This document shows positions 1 to 9,214 of a stretch of 64,000 nt of DNA, piece by piece. How positions within the stretch are numbered: the first letter of the stretch is position 1; each line of letters begins with the position of its first letter. The position numbers and the translations under genes were made by a program. Source of the stretch: Ectothiorhodospira sp. BSL-9 (GTDB lineage Bacteria; Pseudomonadota; Gammaproteobacteria; Ectothiorhodospirales; Ectothiorhodospiraceae). Location of the stretch: contig NZ_CP011994.1 in assembly GCF_001632845.1 (NCBI RefSeq), forward strand, positions 2,056,001 to 2,120,000. Direction: 5' to 3'. The notes beneath the pieces were generated by a model. The model worked only from the letters and a program-made list of their open reading frames with translations, was not told where the DNA came from and searched no databases.

Positions 1-903
1 GCGACGCCGCCCGGTGACACCCTGTTGTTCCTCATCAGCGGCGGCACCTCCAGCCTGGTGGAGGTGTTGCCTGAGGGGATGACGCTGGCGGATCTGCAAC
101 GGATCAATGGCTGGTTGCTGGGTTCGGGGCTGGATATCCAGGCCATGAACCGGGTGCGTGGGGCGGTGTCCTGCATCAAGTCAGGCCGTTTGCGGGGGTA
201 TCTGGGACAGCGCCCGGCCGAGGTCTGGTTGATCTCGGATGTGCCCGGCAATGATCCGGCGGTGATCGGCTCGGGGCTGCTCAGTCCGCCCCGGGACTCC
301 CATCCTCCGCCGGTCCTGCCGTCCGGGTTGTCCGGGATCATCCAGCGGGCGATGGATGCCCAGGTGGGCGGTTGGGCCCAAGGCCGCAAGGTGCCTGTGC
401 GGGTTTTGGCCACGCTGGAGGATGCCTGTCGCGCGGCGGGCGACGCAGCGCGCAGCCTGCGTTGCCCGGTCACCTTGCATGGAGAATTTCTCCAGGGGGA
501 AGCGGCTGAGCGTGGCGCGGCCCTGGCGCACTGGCTGAGGCAGGAGGGCAGGGCGCCCGGTGTGCATGTGTGGGGCGGCGAGACCACGGTGACCCTGCCG
601 GAGAACCCGGGGCAGGGCGGGCGCAATCAGCATCTGGCCCTGGCGGCGGCAAGGGTGTTGTCCGGTTGCCCGAATGTGACCCTGCTGGCCGCAGGCACGG
701 ATGGTTCCGATGGTGTGACCTTGGCCACCGGCGCCCTGGTGGACGGTGGCACCTGGGACCGCATCCGTGCCCAGGGCCTCGACCCCGACCAGGCCCTGGC
801 CACCGCCAATGCCCACCCCTGCCTGCAAGCCTCCGGCGACCTCCTGAAGACCGGCCCCACCGGCACCAACGTCATGGACCTGGTCATCGCCCGGGTAGCC
901 TGA
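1..903 (+). CDS. Glycerate 2-kinase, MOFRL family (5' end missing)
   Basis: ATP-dependent phosphorylation of D-glycerate to 2-phosphoglycerate, linking glyoxylate/glycerate breakdown to central metabolism in the cytoplasm. The open frame is already running at base 1 (A-T-P-P-G-D-T-L), so the N-terminal part of the gene lies outside the window. Visible family features are the LFLISGGTSSL nucleotide-binding glycine loop near the start, the INGWLLGSGLDIQAMNRVRG segment, and the C-terminal MOFRL half with GGRNQHLALAAA and LAAGTDGSDG followed by LKTGPTGTNVMDL. These patterns are typical of GckA/TtuD-type kinases. The TTG at base 25 is inside the conserved loop and is not a real start. Stop codon TGA at 901-903. 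Identification is confident; the exact subfamily name is not. Confidence 0.9.
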   Translation, partial: ATPPGDTLLFLISGGTSSLVEVLPEGMTLADLQRINGWLLGSGLDIQAMNRVRGAVSCIKSGRLRGYLGQRPAEVWLISDVPGNDPAVIGSGLLSPPRDSHPPPVLPSGLSGIIQRAMDAQVGGWAQGRKVPVRVLATLEDACRAAGDAARSLRCPVTLHGEFLQGEAAERGAALAHWLRQEGRAPGVHVWGGETTVTLPENPGQGGRNQHLALAAARVLSGCPNVTLLAAGTDGSDGVTLATGALVDGGTWDRIRAQGLDPDQALATANAHPCLQASGDLLKTGPTGTNVMDLVIARVA

Positions 904-914
904 ATTAGCCTTCC

Positions 915-1158
915 GTGGGAGCGGCCCTCGGCCGCGAAGGGATTGCCGGTGGCCGCCGCTTCCCATGGTTTGGCATCGGGGCGTAGAACCTTGGCGGGGG
1001 GTATGCCCGTCCGCGGGACGCCGTGAATACCTCCCTGTAGGCTTGATCGCCGCATCCCTGCGGCGAACACCCGCTCCCGGCCACACCCCCGCCAAGGTTC
1101 GGACACTCTGGTGGCTTTCGGTGGGGAATACCCCTTCGCTGCTGAGGGGGTGGTTACG
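915..1158 (+). repeat. Compound REP/inverted-repeat element, copy 1
   Basis: This fills most of the gene-free stretch 904-1415. It opens with a REP-like palindrome at 915-940 (GCGGCC...GGCCGC). Next comes a 115-bp core at 986-1100 whose ends are 20-bp-class inverted repeats (GAACCTTGGCGGGGGGTATG at the left; a CCCCCGCCAAGGTTC end at the right), with a smaller internal hairpin GCCGCA/TGCGGC. A flank GGTGGCTTTCGGTGGG follows at about 1109-1124, then a decayed second REP to about 1158. The same ordered unit is present in inverted orientation at 2181-2431, so the two copies bracket the gene at 1416-2138. No coding potential is seen in it. Confidence 0.8.
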
Positions 1159-1211
1159 TGGCATGCTTGGGAATTAGGTGTCGATTTTATTTACGGTCAA
1201 AAAGTCGCTTT

Positions 1212-1227
1212 TGTGATCCGTTTCACA
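1212..1227. promoter_or_regulatory. CRP/Vfr-type operator (exact TGTGA-N6-TCACA)
   Basis: The palindrome TGTGA-TCCGTT-TCACA is an exact match to the CRP core half-sites. It lies in the AT-rich stretch 1180-1415, about 190 bp upstream of the PEP-CTERM gene, where a promoter is expected. That a CRP/Vfr homologue binds here is inference. No convincing sigma-54 site was found in the same stretch. Confidence 0.55.
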
Positions 1228-1415
1228 CATGGAATATCGCTGCGGCGATGTTTATGACACGCATGTGTGTCGGAATATCTGACAGGATGGGTTTGGTTTT
1301 GTGCGCTGTTTCACGTTTTAAGCTTGGCATGATGCGCTCACCGATTGTTGGCAGGCTTCGTGCTTAATTATCCCCATAAGCCGCTCATGGCCGAACGAAA
1401 CGTGGAGATTATGGG

Positions 1416-2138
1416 ATGATGGCCAGCAGTAAGACGAAAAAGGTGTTGGTGGCGGCTTGTTTGGCTGGGGGTGTGGCTTGGGCTGGGGTTGGTCAGGCGA
1501 ATCTGATGACATATGAGTTCACGATTCAAAATGTCTTGTTTGATATTCCGGATAATCTTGGTTGGATTCAGTCCCGAGTAGGGTTAAGCGCCTTTGAAGT
1601 GAGTGTTGATAGTAGTAATGGGTACTCAGTTCAAAGCATAGAAGGTTTGAATATCTTTGATATTGGTTTAGCATCAGAGCGCACGCAGGGTTGGGTGTCT
1701 GGGAGCGCTAACGTCCCGCTTTCATTTTTGCTTAGTTATTCTGTGGCTGGAGTTCAAAGGGAAGAAAATCAAACTATTTACGCTGCCCTCGAATATAAGT
1801 TCCAGATTAATAATGGGAATGGAAATATAAACTCGCGCAGTTCGTTAGGTCTAACTTGGGGCAATGAGCTCGAAATTGGTGAGAAGGGAAGTGACTTCTA
1901 TCTCAAAATCCCCTTTCAGTCCCTAACCTATGATCATTCTGTTCATGATCTTGCTGGGTATCAAAATGCCACTCTAGTGAGTCGCGATTCGAATTTGAGT
2001 TTATATAATCTGGCGGCAGAAACTCAAAACCCCTCCGAAGTCCCCGAACCCGGCATCCTCGCCCTGATGGCCGGTGGTCTGCTCGGCCTGGGTTTCCTGC
2101 GCCGCCGTCGTCCCGTGACGGTTGCCGAGGCTGCGTAA
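1416..2138 (+). CDS. PEP-CTERM sorting-domain exported protein
   Basis: A 240-residue secreted or surface protein of unknown function carrying the PEP-CTERM sorting tag, which is normally handled by an exosortase (XrtA family) in exopolysaccharide-producing Gram-negative bacteria. Residues 1 to about 30 form a signal peptide ending near GVGQA-N. The C-terminus has VPEPG, a hydrophobic stretch and an RRRR stop-transfer cluster. The middle (about 30-200) is beta-rich with many Ser/Asn and has no recognised domain. The start ATG at 1416 follows GGAG at 1404-1407; ATG at 1419 is possible. The middle of the gene is clearly AT-richer than its neighbours and is bracketed by inverted repeats, suggesting acquisition or mobility. 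No exosortase gene is in the window. Confidence 0.9.
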   Translation: MMASSKTKKVLVAACLAGGVAWAGVGQANLMTYEFTIQNVLFDIPDNLGWIQSRVGLSAFEVSVDSSNGYSVQSIEGLNIFDIGLASERTQGWVSGSANVPLSFLLSYSVAGVQREENQTIYAALEYKFQINNGNGNINSRSSLGLTWGNELEIGEKGSDFYLKIPFQSLTYDHSVHDLAGYQNATLVSRDSNLSLYNLAAETQNPSEVPEPGILALMAGGLLGLGFLRRRRPVTVAEAA

Positions 2139-2180
2139 GCTGACGATCCGCAGCAGTAGGGCAGGGGGCTAAGGAAAGCC

Positions 2181-2431
2181 CCCGTGGGAGCGGCCCTCGG
2201 CCGCGAAAGGCCTTTCCCACCGAAAGCCACCAGACTGTCTGAACCTTGGCGGGGGGTGTGTCTGGGAGCGGGTGTTCGCCGCATGGATGCGGCGATCAAG
2301 CCTACAGGGAGGTATTCACGGCGTCCCGCGGGCAGGCACACCCCCCGCCAAGGTTCTTCACCTCGGTGCCAAGCCCTGGGGGGTGGTGACCGGAGTCGCG
2401 GCATTCGCGGCCGAGGGCCGCTCCCACGGGG
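2181..2431 (-). repeat. Compound REP/inverted-repeat element, copy 2 (inverted)
   Basis: This occupies most of the gene-free stretch 2139-2504. REP palindromes sit at both ends (2183-2210 and, inverted, 2404-2431). The core at 2241-2356 is bounded by perfect 20-bp inverted repeats, GAACCTTGGCGGGGGGTGTG at 2241-2260 and its reverse complement at 2337-2356. Read on the minus strand, order and sequence match copy 1 at 915-1158, including the GGTGGCTTTCGGTGGG flank. The remaining bases to 2504 show nothing recognisable. There is no transposase, so these are at best non-autonomous (MITE-like) elements; that label is inference. Confidence 0.8.
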
Positions 2432-2504
2432 GTTCCCCAATGGCTCAAGGGTGCCCAAGAGTTCCCGGGGCTCAAGGACTCCTCGCGGGCTTTCCAGAGG
2501 GAGC

Positions 2505-3224
2505 TCAGATCGTCTGGAGCGACGTGCCTTGTGGGGTGCAGGCCAGTACGCCGCCATCACCGTACCAGTCCGGCAGCACGATGCGGCGGGCCGGGTGTCC
2601 GTCCAGTTCGAAATTGTGCACGGCGGGGCGGTGGGTGTGGCCGTGGATCAGGGTGTGCACGCCGTTGCGACGCAGGGCATCCTCCACGGCGCCCGGATTC
2701 ACGTCCGTGATGCGTTCAGACTTGTTGCGGGTGGAAGCCTGGCTCTGGGCACGCATGGCCTCGGCCTCGGCATGACGCTCGGCCAGGGGGCGGGCCAGAA
2801 AGGCGGACTGCCATTTGGGAGTGCGCACCATGCGACGAAATTCCATGTACTCCTCATCATCGGTGCACAGGCTGTCCCCGTGCATGAGCAGCACGGGGGT
2901 GCCATAAAGATCAATGACCGTTTCCGTCTCCAGTAGCGTGCAACCGCTACGCTCTGCGAAGGCCTCGCCCACCAGAAAGTCCCGGTTGCCGTGAGCGAAA
3001 TACACCGGCAGACCCTCTCGGCTCAGCCGATGCAGGGTGTCGAGAATATCATCCAGGTGCGGGGCAGGGTCATCGTCGCCGATCCAGTATTCGAACAGAT
3101 CACCCAGGATGTAAAGCGCATCGGACCCGGGAACCCGCTCGGTGAGAAACCGGGCAAACTGCTCCAGGGTGCGTGGACGATCCCTGTCCAGGTGCAGATC
3201 GGAAATGAATAACGTTTGAGGCAC
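2505..3224 (-). CDS. lpxH: UDP-2,3-diacylglucosamine diphosphatase LpxH
   Basis: Hydrolyses UDP-2,3-diacylglucosamine to lipid X and UMP, the fourth step of lipid A synthesis, at the cytoplasmic face of the inner membrane. The 239-residue length matches the family. The calcineurin-like metal-binding motifs are all present in order: SDLHLD (residues 8-13), GDLFEYWIGDD (41-51), HGNRDF (78-83), LMHGDSL (113-119) and HGHTHRP near residue 195. The gene follows the peptidyl-prolyl isomerase gene by 9 bp on the same strand and is divergent from cysS. The ppiB-lpxH//cysS arrangement is also known from enterobacteria, which supports orthology and a two-gene operon. Confidence 0.96.
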   Translation of the reverse strand: MPQTLFISDLHLDRDRPRTLEQFARFLTERVPGSDALYILGDLFEYWIGDDDPAPHLDDILDTLHRLSREGLPVYFAHGNRDFLVGEAFAERSGCTLLETETVIDLYGTPVLLMHGDSLCTDDEEYMEFRRMVRTPKWQSAFLARPLAERHAEAEAMRAQSQASTRNKSERITDVNPGAVEDALRRNGVHTLIHGHTHRPAVHNFELDGHPARRIVLPDWYGDGGVLACTPQGTSLQTI

Positions 3225-3233
3225 CGTGCAGAA

Positions 3234-3815
3234 TTACTGCTCGGTCACGCTATTGAGCACGATGGGCTCCTTGGGCACGTCCTGATGCATACCCTGACTG
3301 CCGGTGGGCACCGCCACCATACTTTCGACCACGTCCATGCCTTCCACCACCTTGCCGAACACGGCATAGCCCCAGCCCTGGGGCGTCTCGGCGGTGAAGT
3401 CCAGGAAGCGGTTGTGTTCCACGTTGATGAAGAACTGCGCCGTGGCGGAGTGGGGGTTGGGGGTGCGGGCCATGGCCAGCGTGCCCACCTCGTTGCTCAG
3501 GCCGTTGTTGGCCTCGTTGCGGATGGGGTCGCGGGTGGGTTTTTGCTGCATGTCCGGGGTGAAGCCGCCACCCTGCACCATGAAGCCAGGGATCACCCGG
3601 TGAAAGATGGTGCCGTCGTAGAAGCCGTCGCGCACATAGGCCAGGAAGTTCTCGACCGTTTCAGGTGCCTTGTCCGCGTAGAGTTCCAGGACCAGGGTGC
3701 CCTTGGTCGTCTCAATCTGGACCTTGGGGTTGTCGGTTTCGGCCATCACTTGGTTTCCCATGGTTAAGGACAGCAGCGCCAGGAGCGCTACACACTGTCG
3801 AATCATTGATTTCAT
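3234..3815 (-). CDS. ppiA: Cyclophilin-type peptidyl-prolyl cis-trans isomerase, periplasmic
   Basis: Catalyses cis-trans isomerisation of X-Pro peptide bonds during protein folding. The 193-residue product from the ATG at 3815 starts MKSMIRQ and has a hydrophobic signal peptide ending about residue 25 (QVMA-ET), so a periplasmic location is predicted. The cyclophilin core shows [13 protein letters not shown], the [10 protein letters not shown] active-site segment and [16 protein letters not shown]. An upstream in-frame extension to 4097 exists but overlaps the cysS start and has no cyclophilin features, so I reject it. It probably shares a promoter with lpxH in the 3816-4008 divergent gap. 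The syntenic E. coli gene is the cytoplasmic ppiB, so the symbol is a judgement based on the signal peptide. Confidence 0.9.
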   Translation of the reverse strand: MKSMIRQCVALLALLSLTMGNQVMAETDNPKVQIETTKGTLVLELYADKAPETVENFLAYVRDGFYDGTIFHRVIPGFMVQGGGFTPDMQQKPTRDPIRNEANNGLSNEVGTLAMARTPNPHSATAQFFINVEHNRFLDFTAETPQGWGYAVFGKVVEGMDVVESMVAVPTGSQGMHQDVPKEPIVLNSVTEQ

Positions 3816-4008
3816 GCGATTTTGTCCGTCGGGGTTACCCGTTGGTGTCCGGTGATGATAGCCGTTGCAGACGTCCCGGGAAAGTTCGCACCGCCCGGAC
3901 GGGGTGTGGAACGGCCCTTGTCGGGCTTCGCGGCCGGCCTTTCTGGTGTATCGTGGGACTTGGTATGCTTTGCTGCCTGCCCCCATTCTGACCTGCCAGA
4001 TCTGCGAC

Positions 4009-5391
4009 ATGCTGAACATATACAACACCCTCACCCGCCGCAAAGAACCCTTCAAGTCCATGGAAACGGGCCGGGTGCGCATGTATGTGTGTGGCATGAC
4101 CGTGTACGACTACTGCCACCTGGGCCACGCGCGGGTGCTGGTGGTGTTCGATATCGTCTACCGCTACCTCAAGGCCCTGGGCTACGAGGTGACCTATATC
4201 CGCAACATCACGGATATCGACGACAAGATCATTCGCCGCGCCGCCGAGAACGGGGAGGGGATCGACGCCCTCACGGAACGCTTCATCCAGGCCATGCACG
4301 AGGATGCCGAGGCCCTGGGGGTTTTACGGCCCACGGCTGAGCCACGGGCCACGGAGCACGTGCACGAGATCCTGCACATGATCCAGCGCCTCATGGAGCG
4401 TGGTTACGCCTATCAGGGCGACAACCGGGACGTGTACTACAGCGTGTCCCGCTTCGAGGATTACGGCAAGCTCTCCGGCAAGCGCCTGGAAGACCTGCGC
4501 GCCGGCGAGCGGGTGGCACAGGATGAGGCCAAGCGCGACCCCATGGATTTCGTTCTCTGGAAGGCGGCAAAGCCCGGCGAGCCTGCCTGGGACTCGCCCT
4601 GGGGCGCGGGGCGTCCGGGCTGGCATATCGAGTGCTCGGCCATGTCCACGCACTTTCTGGGCAACCACTTTGATATCCACGGCGGTGGGCAGGACCTGCA
4701 GTTCCCCCACCACGAGAACGAGATCGCCCAGAGCGAGGCGGCCACCTGCGAGCACTTCGTCAACTACTGGATGCACAATGGCTTTGTGCGGGTGGACGAA
4801 GAGAAGATGTCCAAGTCCCTGGGCAACTTTTTCACCGTGCGCCAGGTGCTGGAGCACTACCGGCCCGAGGTGGTGCGGTATTTCATCCTCGGCAGCCATT
4901 ACCGCAGTCCGCTGAACTATAACGACGAGGCCCTGGAGAGTGCCCGTAATGGCCTGTCGCGTTTGTATACGGCTCTGAGAGGGATCCCGATCCAGCCGGT
5001 CGGAGATGGCGGCGTCGAATACCGGGCCCGTTTCCATGCGGCCATGGCCGACGACTTCAACACACCTGTGGCCCTGGCAGTGCTGTTCGACCTGGCCCAT
5101 GAGATCAATCGTCTGCGCGAGGGGCAGGCCGATGAAGCGGCCCGACTGGCTGGAATGCTCAGGGAACTGGGCGCAACCCTCGGCATCCTGGAGTCGGACC
5201 CGGAGGCCTTCCTCAAGGGGGGCAGTTCCGATGGCCCCGACGAGGCCGGGATTGAAGAGCGCATCCAGGCCCGTCTGGAGGCCCGCAAGCGCAAGGACTT
5301 TGCCGAGGCAGATCGCATTCGCGATGAACTCAAGGCCCAGGGCGTCATCCTTGAGGACGGTCCGGGCGGGACCACCTGGCGTCGCGAATAA
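4009..5391 (+). CDS. cysS: Cysteinyl-tRNA synthetase
   Basis: Class I aminoacyl-tRNA synthetase charging tRNA-Cys in the cytoplasm. From the ATG at 4009 the product has 460 residues, essentially the same as the E. coli enzyme. The N-terminal [14 protein letters not shown], the zinc/HIGH region [15 protein letters not shown], the [10 protein letters not shown] and [13 protein letters not shown] zinc-ligand segments and the KMSKS loop ([10 protein letters not shown]) are all visible, followed by the C-terminal anticodon-binding helical region. The open frame extends upstream to 3865, but that stretch covers the divergent ppiA promoter and is not conserved. The folD gene follows 93 bp downstream on the same strand. 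Confidence 0.97.
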   Translation: MLNIYNTLTRRKEPFKSMETGRVRMYVCGMTVYDYCHLGHARVLVVFDIVYRYLKALGYEVTYIRNITDIDDKIIRRAAENGEGIDALTERFIQAMHEDAEALGVLRPTAEPRATEHVHEILHMIQRLMERGYAYQGDNRDVYYSVSRFEDYGKLSGKRLEDLRAGERVAQDEAKRDPMDFVLWKAAKPGEPAWDSPWGAGRPGWHIECSAMSTHFLGNHFDIHGGGQDLQFPHHENEIAQSEAATCEHFVNYWMHNGFVRVDEEKMSKSLGNFFTVRQVLEHYRPEVVRYFILGSHYRSPLNYNDEALESARNGLSRLYTALRGIPIQPVGDGGVEYRARFHAAMADDFNTPVALAVLFDLAHEINRLREGQADEAARLAGMLRELGATLGILESDPEAFLKGGSSDGPDEAGIEERIQARLEARKRKDFAEADRIRDELKAQGVILEDGPGGTTWRRE

Positions 5392-5484
5392 CGGGCGCGC
5401 GATGCCAGGGTCGGGATGGTTGGACTAGAGCGCCATAGAATGGGAAAATCCCCGCAACACTCCCACCCCCCAGGATGACCCCCG

Positions 5485-6357
5485 ATGCCTGCGCAGATCA
5501 TCGATGGCCGCGCCATTGCCAAAACCGTTCAAGAAGAGGTCCGTCAGGCGGTGGAGGTGCGCGTGACAGCGGGCCGTCGGCCGCCCGGCCTGGCGGTGGT
5601 GCTGGTGGGGCAGGACCCGGCCTCCCATGTCTACGTGCGCAACAAGCGTCGCACCTGCGAGGCCATTGGCATGGTCTCCCAGTACTTCGAGTTGCCGGAC
5701 AATGTTTCGTTGGGCGATCTGCTGGACGTGATCGATGACCTCAATGCCGATCCCAATATTGACGGCATTCTGGTGCAGTTGCCGCTGCCCCGGCACATCG
5801 ACCCCGAGCAGGTGATCGAGCGCATCGACCCCGCCAAGGACGTGGACGGATTTCACCCCTACAACATGGGACGTCTGGCCCTGCGTGTGCCCCGGTTGCG
5901 GCCCTGCACCCCTTATGGTGTGAAACGTCTGCTGGACGAGACCGGCGAGACCTACAAGGGACGGCACGGGGTGATCATCGGTGCCTCGAATATCGTCGGT
6001 CGCCCCATGGCGCTGGAGCTGATGCTGGCTGGGGCCACAGTCACGGTGTGTCATCGCTTCACCCACGACATGCAACTGCACGTGGGTCGGGCGGATATCC
6101 TGGTGGCCGCCGCCGGGCGCCCGGGCCTGATCCAGGGCGACTGGATCCGCGAGGGTGCCACGGTGATCGACGTGGGTATCAATCGTCAGGAAGATGGCAG
6201 TCTGGTGGGGGATGTGCAGTTTGATGCGGCTGCCGAGCGTGCTGCCTGGATCACGCCCGTGCCAGGCGGGGTGGGTCCCATGACCGTGGCGATGCTCATG
6301 AAGAACACCCTGCAGGCCTGTGAGGCCTCGGAGAAGGCGGGTATCTGTTTCTCGTGA
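5485..6357 (+). CDS. folD: Bifunctional methylenetetrahydrofolate dehydrogenase/cyclohydrolase
   Basis: Interconverts 5,10-methylene-THF and 10-formyl-THF, using NADP+ and then water, to supply one-carbon units for purine and fMet synthesis. The product has 290 residues. Visible features are the catalytic YVRNK segment with its Lys, the substrate-site [14 protein letters not shown], the [14 protein letters not shown] block, the nucleotide-binding [16 protein letters not shown], and the C-terminal [18 protein letters not shown] signature. The start ATG at 5485 follows a CCCCCAGGATGACCCCCG leader with AGGA. Pairing with cysS is common in gammaproteobacteria. No anomaly is seen. Confidence 0.97.
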   Translation: MPAQIIDGRAIAKTVQEEVRQAVEVRVTAGRRPPGLAVVLVGQDPASHVYVRNKRRTCEAIGMVSQYFELPDNVSLGDLLDVIDDLNADPNIDGILVQLPLPRHIDPEQVIERIDPAKDVDGFHPYNMGRLALRVPRLRPCTPYGVKRLLDETGETYKGRHGVIIGASNIVGRPMALELMLAGATVTVCHRFTHDMQLHVGRADILVAAAGRPGLIQGDWIREGATVIDVGINRQEDGSLVGDVQFDAAAERAAWITPVPGGVGPMTVAMLMKNTLQACEASEKAGICFS

Positions 6358-6433
6358 AATCCTGATGGTGACGCTCGGGCTTTGCATCGACGCCGGGGCT
6401 TTGCTAAAGTCCCGGTGAAGAGGCGAGAAACCG

Positions 6434-6547
6434 ATGAACCATCCCCATGCACAACCCAGCTTTTCTACGAGCGTCCCGCCCCGGGCCGACTCGCTGGTGC
6501 GCGCCTCCTGCCTGCCTCTGCTGACCCTGCTGCGACTGCCGCGCTAG
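6434..6547 (+). CDS. leuL: Putative leucine leader peptide of leuA
   Basis: A 37-codon open frame, ATG at 6434 to TAG at 6545, preceded by GAAGAGGCGAGAAACCG, which supplies an AGAGG ribosome site. Its last twelve residues are CLPLLTLLRLPR, so five of nine consecutive codons from 27 to 35 are Leu (all CTG), immediately before the stop. It sits 137 bp upstream of leuA with no other gene between. This is the layout of a leucine attenuation leader, in which ribosome stalling at Leu codons controls leuA expression. The downstream gap contains small stems (ACGGC/GCCGT at about 6651-6664; a weaker GACC...GGTC hairpin near 6598-6624) but no poly-U intrinsic terminator, so the mechanism is unproven. 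Confidence 0.6.
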   Translation: MNHPHAQPSFSTSVPPRADSLVRASCLPLLTLLRLPR

Positions 6548-6684
6548 CGGCGACCCACTTCGCCTGGCGAGGCCAAAACGCACCCCAACGCAGGAAAGAC
6601 CGGCCCCAACCAGGGCTCGGGTCAGTGTAGAATTCCTACCCAAACACGCGGACGGCAGCGGCCGTTCCCTGGGAGTTCAGAGAC

Positions 6685-8235
6685 ATGGCAGGCAAAGAAA
6701 AACTCTTCATTTTCGACACCACCCTTCGCGATGGCGAACAGAGTCCCGGGGCTTCCATGACCCGGGAGGAAAAGGTCCGTATCGCCAAGGGTCTGGAAAA
6801 GATGCGCGTGGACGTGATCGAGGCGGGCTTCCCGGCCGCCAGCATCGGTGACTTCGAATCCGTGCAGGCAGTGGCCCGGGCGGTGAAGGACAGCACCGTC
6901 TGCGGCCTGGCCCGCGCCAAGGAAGCGGACATTGATCGCGCCGGTGAGGCCCTGCGCGATGCCAACTCCGCGCGTATCCACACCTTCCTGGCCACCTCGC
7001 CCATCCACATGCAGCACAAGCTCAAGATGACTCCCGGTCAGGTGGTCGAGCAGGCCGTACTGGCCGTGCAGCGCGCCCGCCAGTGGACGGACAACGTGGA
7101 GTTCTCCCCCGAGGATGCCGGCCGTTCCGAGCTCGACTTCCTGTGCCGCGTGATCGAGGCGGTGATCGACGCGGGCGCCACCACCATCAATATCCCGGAC
7201 ACCGTGGGCTACAACATCCCCCAGCAATTCGGCGAATTGATCAAGAATCTGCGCGAGCGGGTGCCCAATGCCGACAAGGCCGTATTCTCCGTGCACTGCC
7301 ACAATGACCTGGGCGTGGCCGTGGCCAACTCCCTGGCCGCCGTGCTCCATGGTGCCCGTCAGGTGGAGTGCACCATCAACGGCCTGGGCGAGCGCGCCGG
7401 CAATGCCGCTCTGGAGGAGGTCGTCATGGCGGTCCGTACCCGTCAGGATGTCTTCCCCTGTGACACCACCCTGGATACCACCCAGATCGTGCCCTGTTCG
7501 CGGCTGGTCTCCACCATCACCGGTTTCCCGGTGCAGCCCAACAAGGCCATCGTCGGCGCCAATGCCTTCGCCCACGAGTCGGGTATCCACCAGGATGGGG
7601 TGCTCAAGCACCGTGACACCTACGAGATCATGCGGGCCCAGGATGTGGGCTGGTCGGATAACCGCATCGTGCTGGGCAAGCACTCGGGCCGCAACGCCTT
7701 CCGCACGCGTCTGAAGGATCTGGCCATCGATTTCGAGTCCGAGGAGGAATTGAACGAGGCCTTTGCCCGGTTCAAGGAACTGGCGGACAAGAAACACGAG
7801 ATCTACGACGAGGACCTCCAGGCCCTGGCCACCGAGGCGGCCATTGCCATGGAGCATGAGCGCGCCAAGCTGGTATCGCTGCGGGTGTGTTCGGAGACCG
7901 GTGAGACACCGGTAGCCCGGGTGACGGTGAATGTGGAGGGCAAGGAACTCCATGGCGAGTCCGAGGGCAGTGGTCCGGTGGATGCCGCCTTCAAGGCCAT
8001 CGAAACGGTGATGCACAGCGGCACGCAACTGCTCCTGTACTCGGTGAACAACATCACCAGCGGCACCGATGCCCAGGGTGAGGTCACCGTGCGTCTGGAG
8101 AAGGCGGGGCGCATCGTCAATGGCCAGGGGGCCGATACCGACATCGTCATCGCCTCGGCCAAGTCCTATCTCAATGCCCTGAACCGCCTCGTGACCCCGG
8201 ATCACCGGGCCCATCCTCAGCGCGGAGATGTCTGA
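6685..8235 (+). CDS. leuA: 2-isopropylmalate synthase
   Basis: Condenses acetyl-CoA with 2-ketoisovalerate to give 2-isopropylmalate, the first committed step of leucine synthesis. The 516-residue product has the HMGL-like TIM barrel with [14 protein letters not shown] at residues 9-22, the metal-ligand segment [16 protein letters not shown] near residue 206, and [15 protein letters not shown]. It ends in a C-terminal allosteric LeuA domain (from about 390) expected to bind leucine. The start ATG at 6685 follows GGGAGTTCAGAGAC. The leader peptide upstream suggests control by leucine supply in addition to feedback inhibition. The 3' end overlaps the next gene by 8 bp. No leuBCD is adjacent. 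Confidence 0.96.
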   Translation: MAGKEKLFIFDTTLRDGEQSPGASMTREEKVRIAKGLEKMRVDVIEAGFPAASIGDFESVQAVARAVKDSTVCGLARAKEADIDRAGEALRDANSARIHTFLATSPIHMQHKLKMTPGQVVEQAVLAVQRARQWTDNVEFSPEDAGRSELDFLCRVIEAVIDAGATTINIPDTVGYNIPQQFGELIKNLRERVPNADKAVFSVHCHNDLGVAVANSLAAVLHGARQVECTINGLGERAGNAALEEVVMAVRTRQDVFPCDTTLDTTQIVPCSRLVSTITGFPVQPNKAIVGANAFAHESGIHQDGVLKHRDTYEIMRAQDVGWSDNRIVLGKHSGRNAFRTRLKDLAIDFESEEELNEAFARFKELADKKHEIYDEDLQALATEAAIAMEHERAKLVSLRVCSETGETPVARVTVNVEGKELHGESEGSGPVDAAFKAIETVMHSGTQLLLYSVNNITSGTDAQGEVTVRLEKAGRIVNGQGADTDIVIASAKSYLNALNRLVTPDHRAHPQRGDV

Positions 8236-9214
8236 TCAAGGCCAGGCCATGGACGAAGCCCGGCGGCGGCAGTACCTGAAAGCCATGGGGATACAGGTTT
8301 GGGTGCTGCGCCGGGAGCCGGGGGCGGGCCTGGATCTGTCGCCTCCCGAGCCCATGGCCGTGGTGTCCGAGGCAGGAGAGGCTCCCGAGGCGGTGACGGC
8401 CACGCCGGTGGAATTGGGTGCCGTACCTGCTCCGACACCAACACCCGTACCGGAGCAGGCGCCCGCCGTCGAGGCACCGCCTGTGACCATGGATGCCTCC
8501 GTGGGGCGTGAATCGCCCCCGGAGCCGGAGATGCCGCCGTGGCTGCACGAGGCCCCATGGCCTGACGATACCTACGAGCCGGTGATGCCCTCGGGTGAGG
8601 GATACGATGATCCTGACCTGCCTGAGCCGGACGATGGGGTGTCCACCCTGGATTGGGATGGCCTGGCGGCACGGGTGGCCCAGTGCACCCATTGCAGCGA
8701 ACTCTCTCAGGCACGCACCCAGACCGTGTTTGGCGTGGGGGACCGTCACGCAGATTGGCTGTTCATCGGTGAGGCCCCCGGTGCCGAGGAGGATCGCCAG
8801 GGCGAGCCCTTCGTGGGTCGGGCCGGCAAACTGCTGGACAGTATGCTCGCTGCCCTGGGCAAGAAACGGGGGGAGGGGGTGTACATCGCCAATATCCTCA
8901 AGTGCCGTCCACCCCGTAATCGGGACCCGTCCCCCGAGGAGGCCCGTGCTTGCCGGGCCTACCTGGACCGGCAGGTCCAGTTGGTCCGCCCGAAGATCCT
9001 GGTGGCCCTGGGGCGGGTGGCGGCCCAGAACCTGCTGGACACCGGCGATGCCCTGGGCACCCTGCGCGGACGGGTGCAGACGTACCGGGGCATCCCGGTG
9101 GTGGTGACCTATCACCCGGCCTATCTGCTCAGGCGGCCCCTGGAGAAGCGCAAGGCCTGGGAGGATCTGTGCCGGGCCATGGACCAGATACAAGCCGGAC
9201 AAGAGGGATCATGA
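8228..9214 (+). CDS. Family 4 uracil-DNA glycosylase with long N-terminal extension
   Basis: Removes uracil from DNA in base-excision repair. The C-terminal half (about 145-320) is a clear family 4 [23 protein letters not shown] catalytic loop, NILKCRPP, and the YHPAYLLR motif. Four cysteines placed to bind a [4Fe-4S] cluster are at residues 153, 156, 226 and 242. Residues about 30-140 are a low-complexity Pro/Glu/Ala-rich linker after a short basic N-terminal helix ([16 protein letters not shown]). The gene overlaps leuA by 8 bp upstream and rimI by 4 bp (ATGA) downstream, so these three are probably co-transcribed. UDG next to rimI is a common arrangement. Confidence 0.93.
   Translation: MSDQGQAMDEARRRQYLKAMGIQVWVLRREPGAGLDLSPPEPMAVVSEAGEAPEAVTATPVELGAVPAPTPTPVPEQAPAVEAPPVTMDASVGRESPPEPEMPPWLHEAPWPDDTYEPVMPSGEGYDDPDLPEPDDGVSTLDWDGLAARVAQCTHCSELSQARTQTVFGVGDRHADWLFIGEAPGAEEDRQGEPFVGRAGKLLDSMLAALGKKRGEGVYIANILKCRPPRNRDPSPEEARACRAYLDRQVQLVRPKILVALGRVAAQNLLDTGDALGTLRGRVQTYRGIPVVVTYHPAYLLRRPLEKRKAWEDLCRAMDQIQAGQEGS

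Noticed and set aside
1300-1350. Possible sigma-54 promoter (TTGGCATGATGCGCT) before the PEP-CTERM gene
   Set aside because: GG and GC are 8 bp apart instead of the required 10, so the -24/-12 geometry fails.
6548-6684. Intrinsic terminator in the leuA leader
   Set aside because: Stems are short and none is followed by a U-run, so I do not call a terminator.
6622-8214. 530-codon open frame opposite leuA
   Set aside because: Shadow frame created by GC-rich third positions; leuA on the plus strand has all catalytic motifs.
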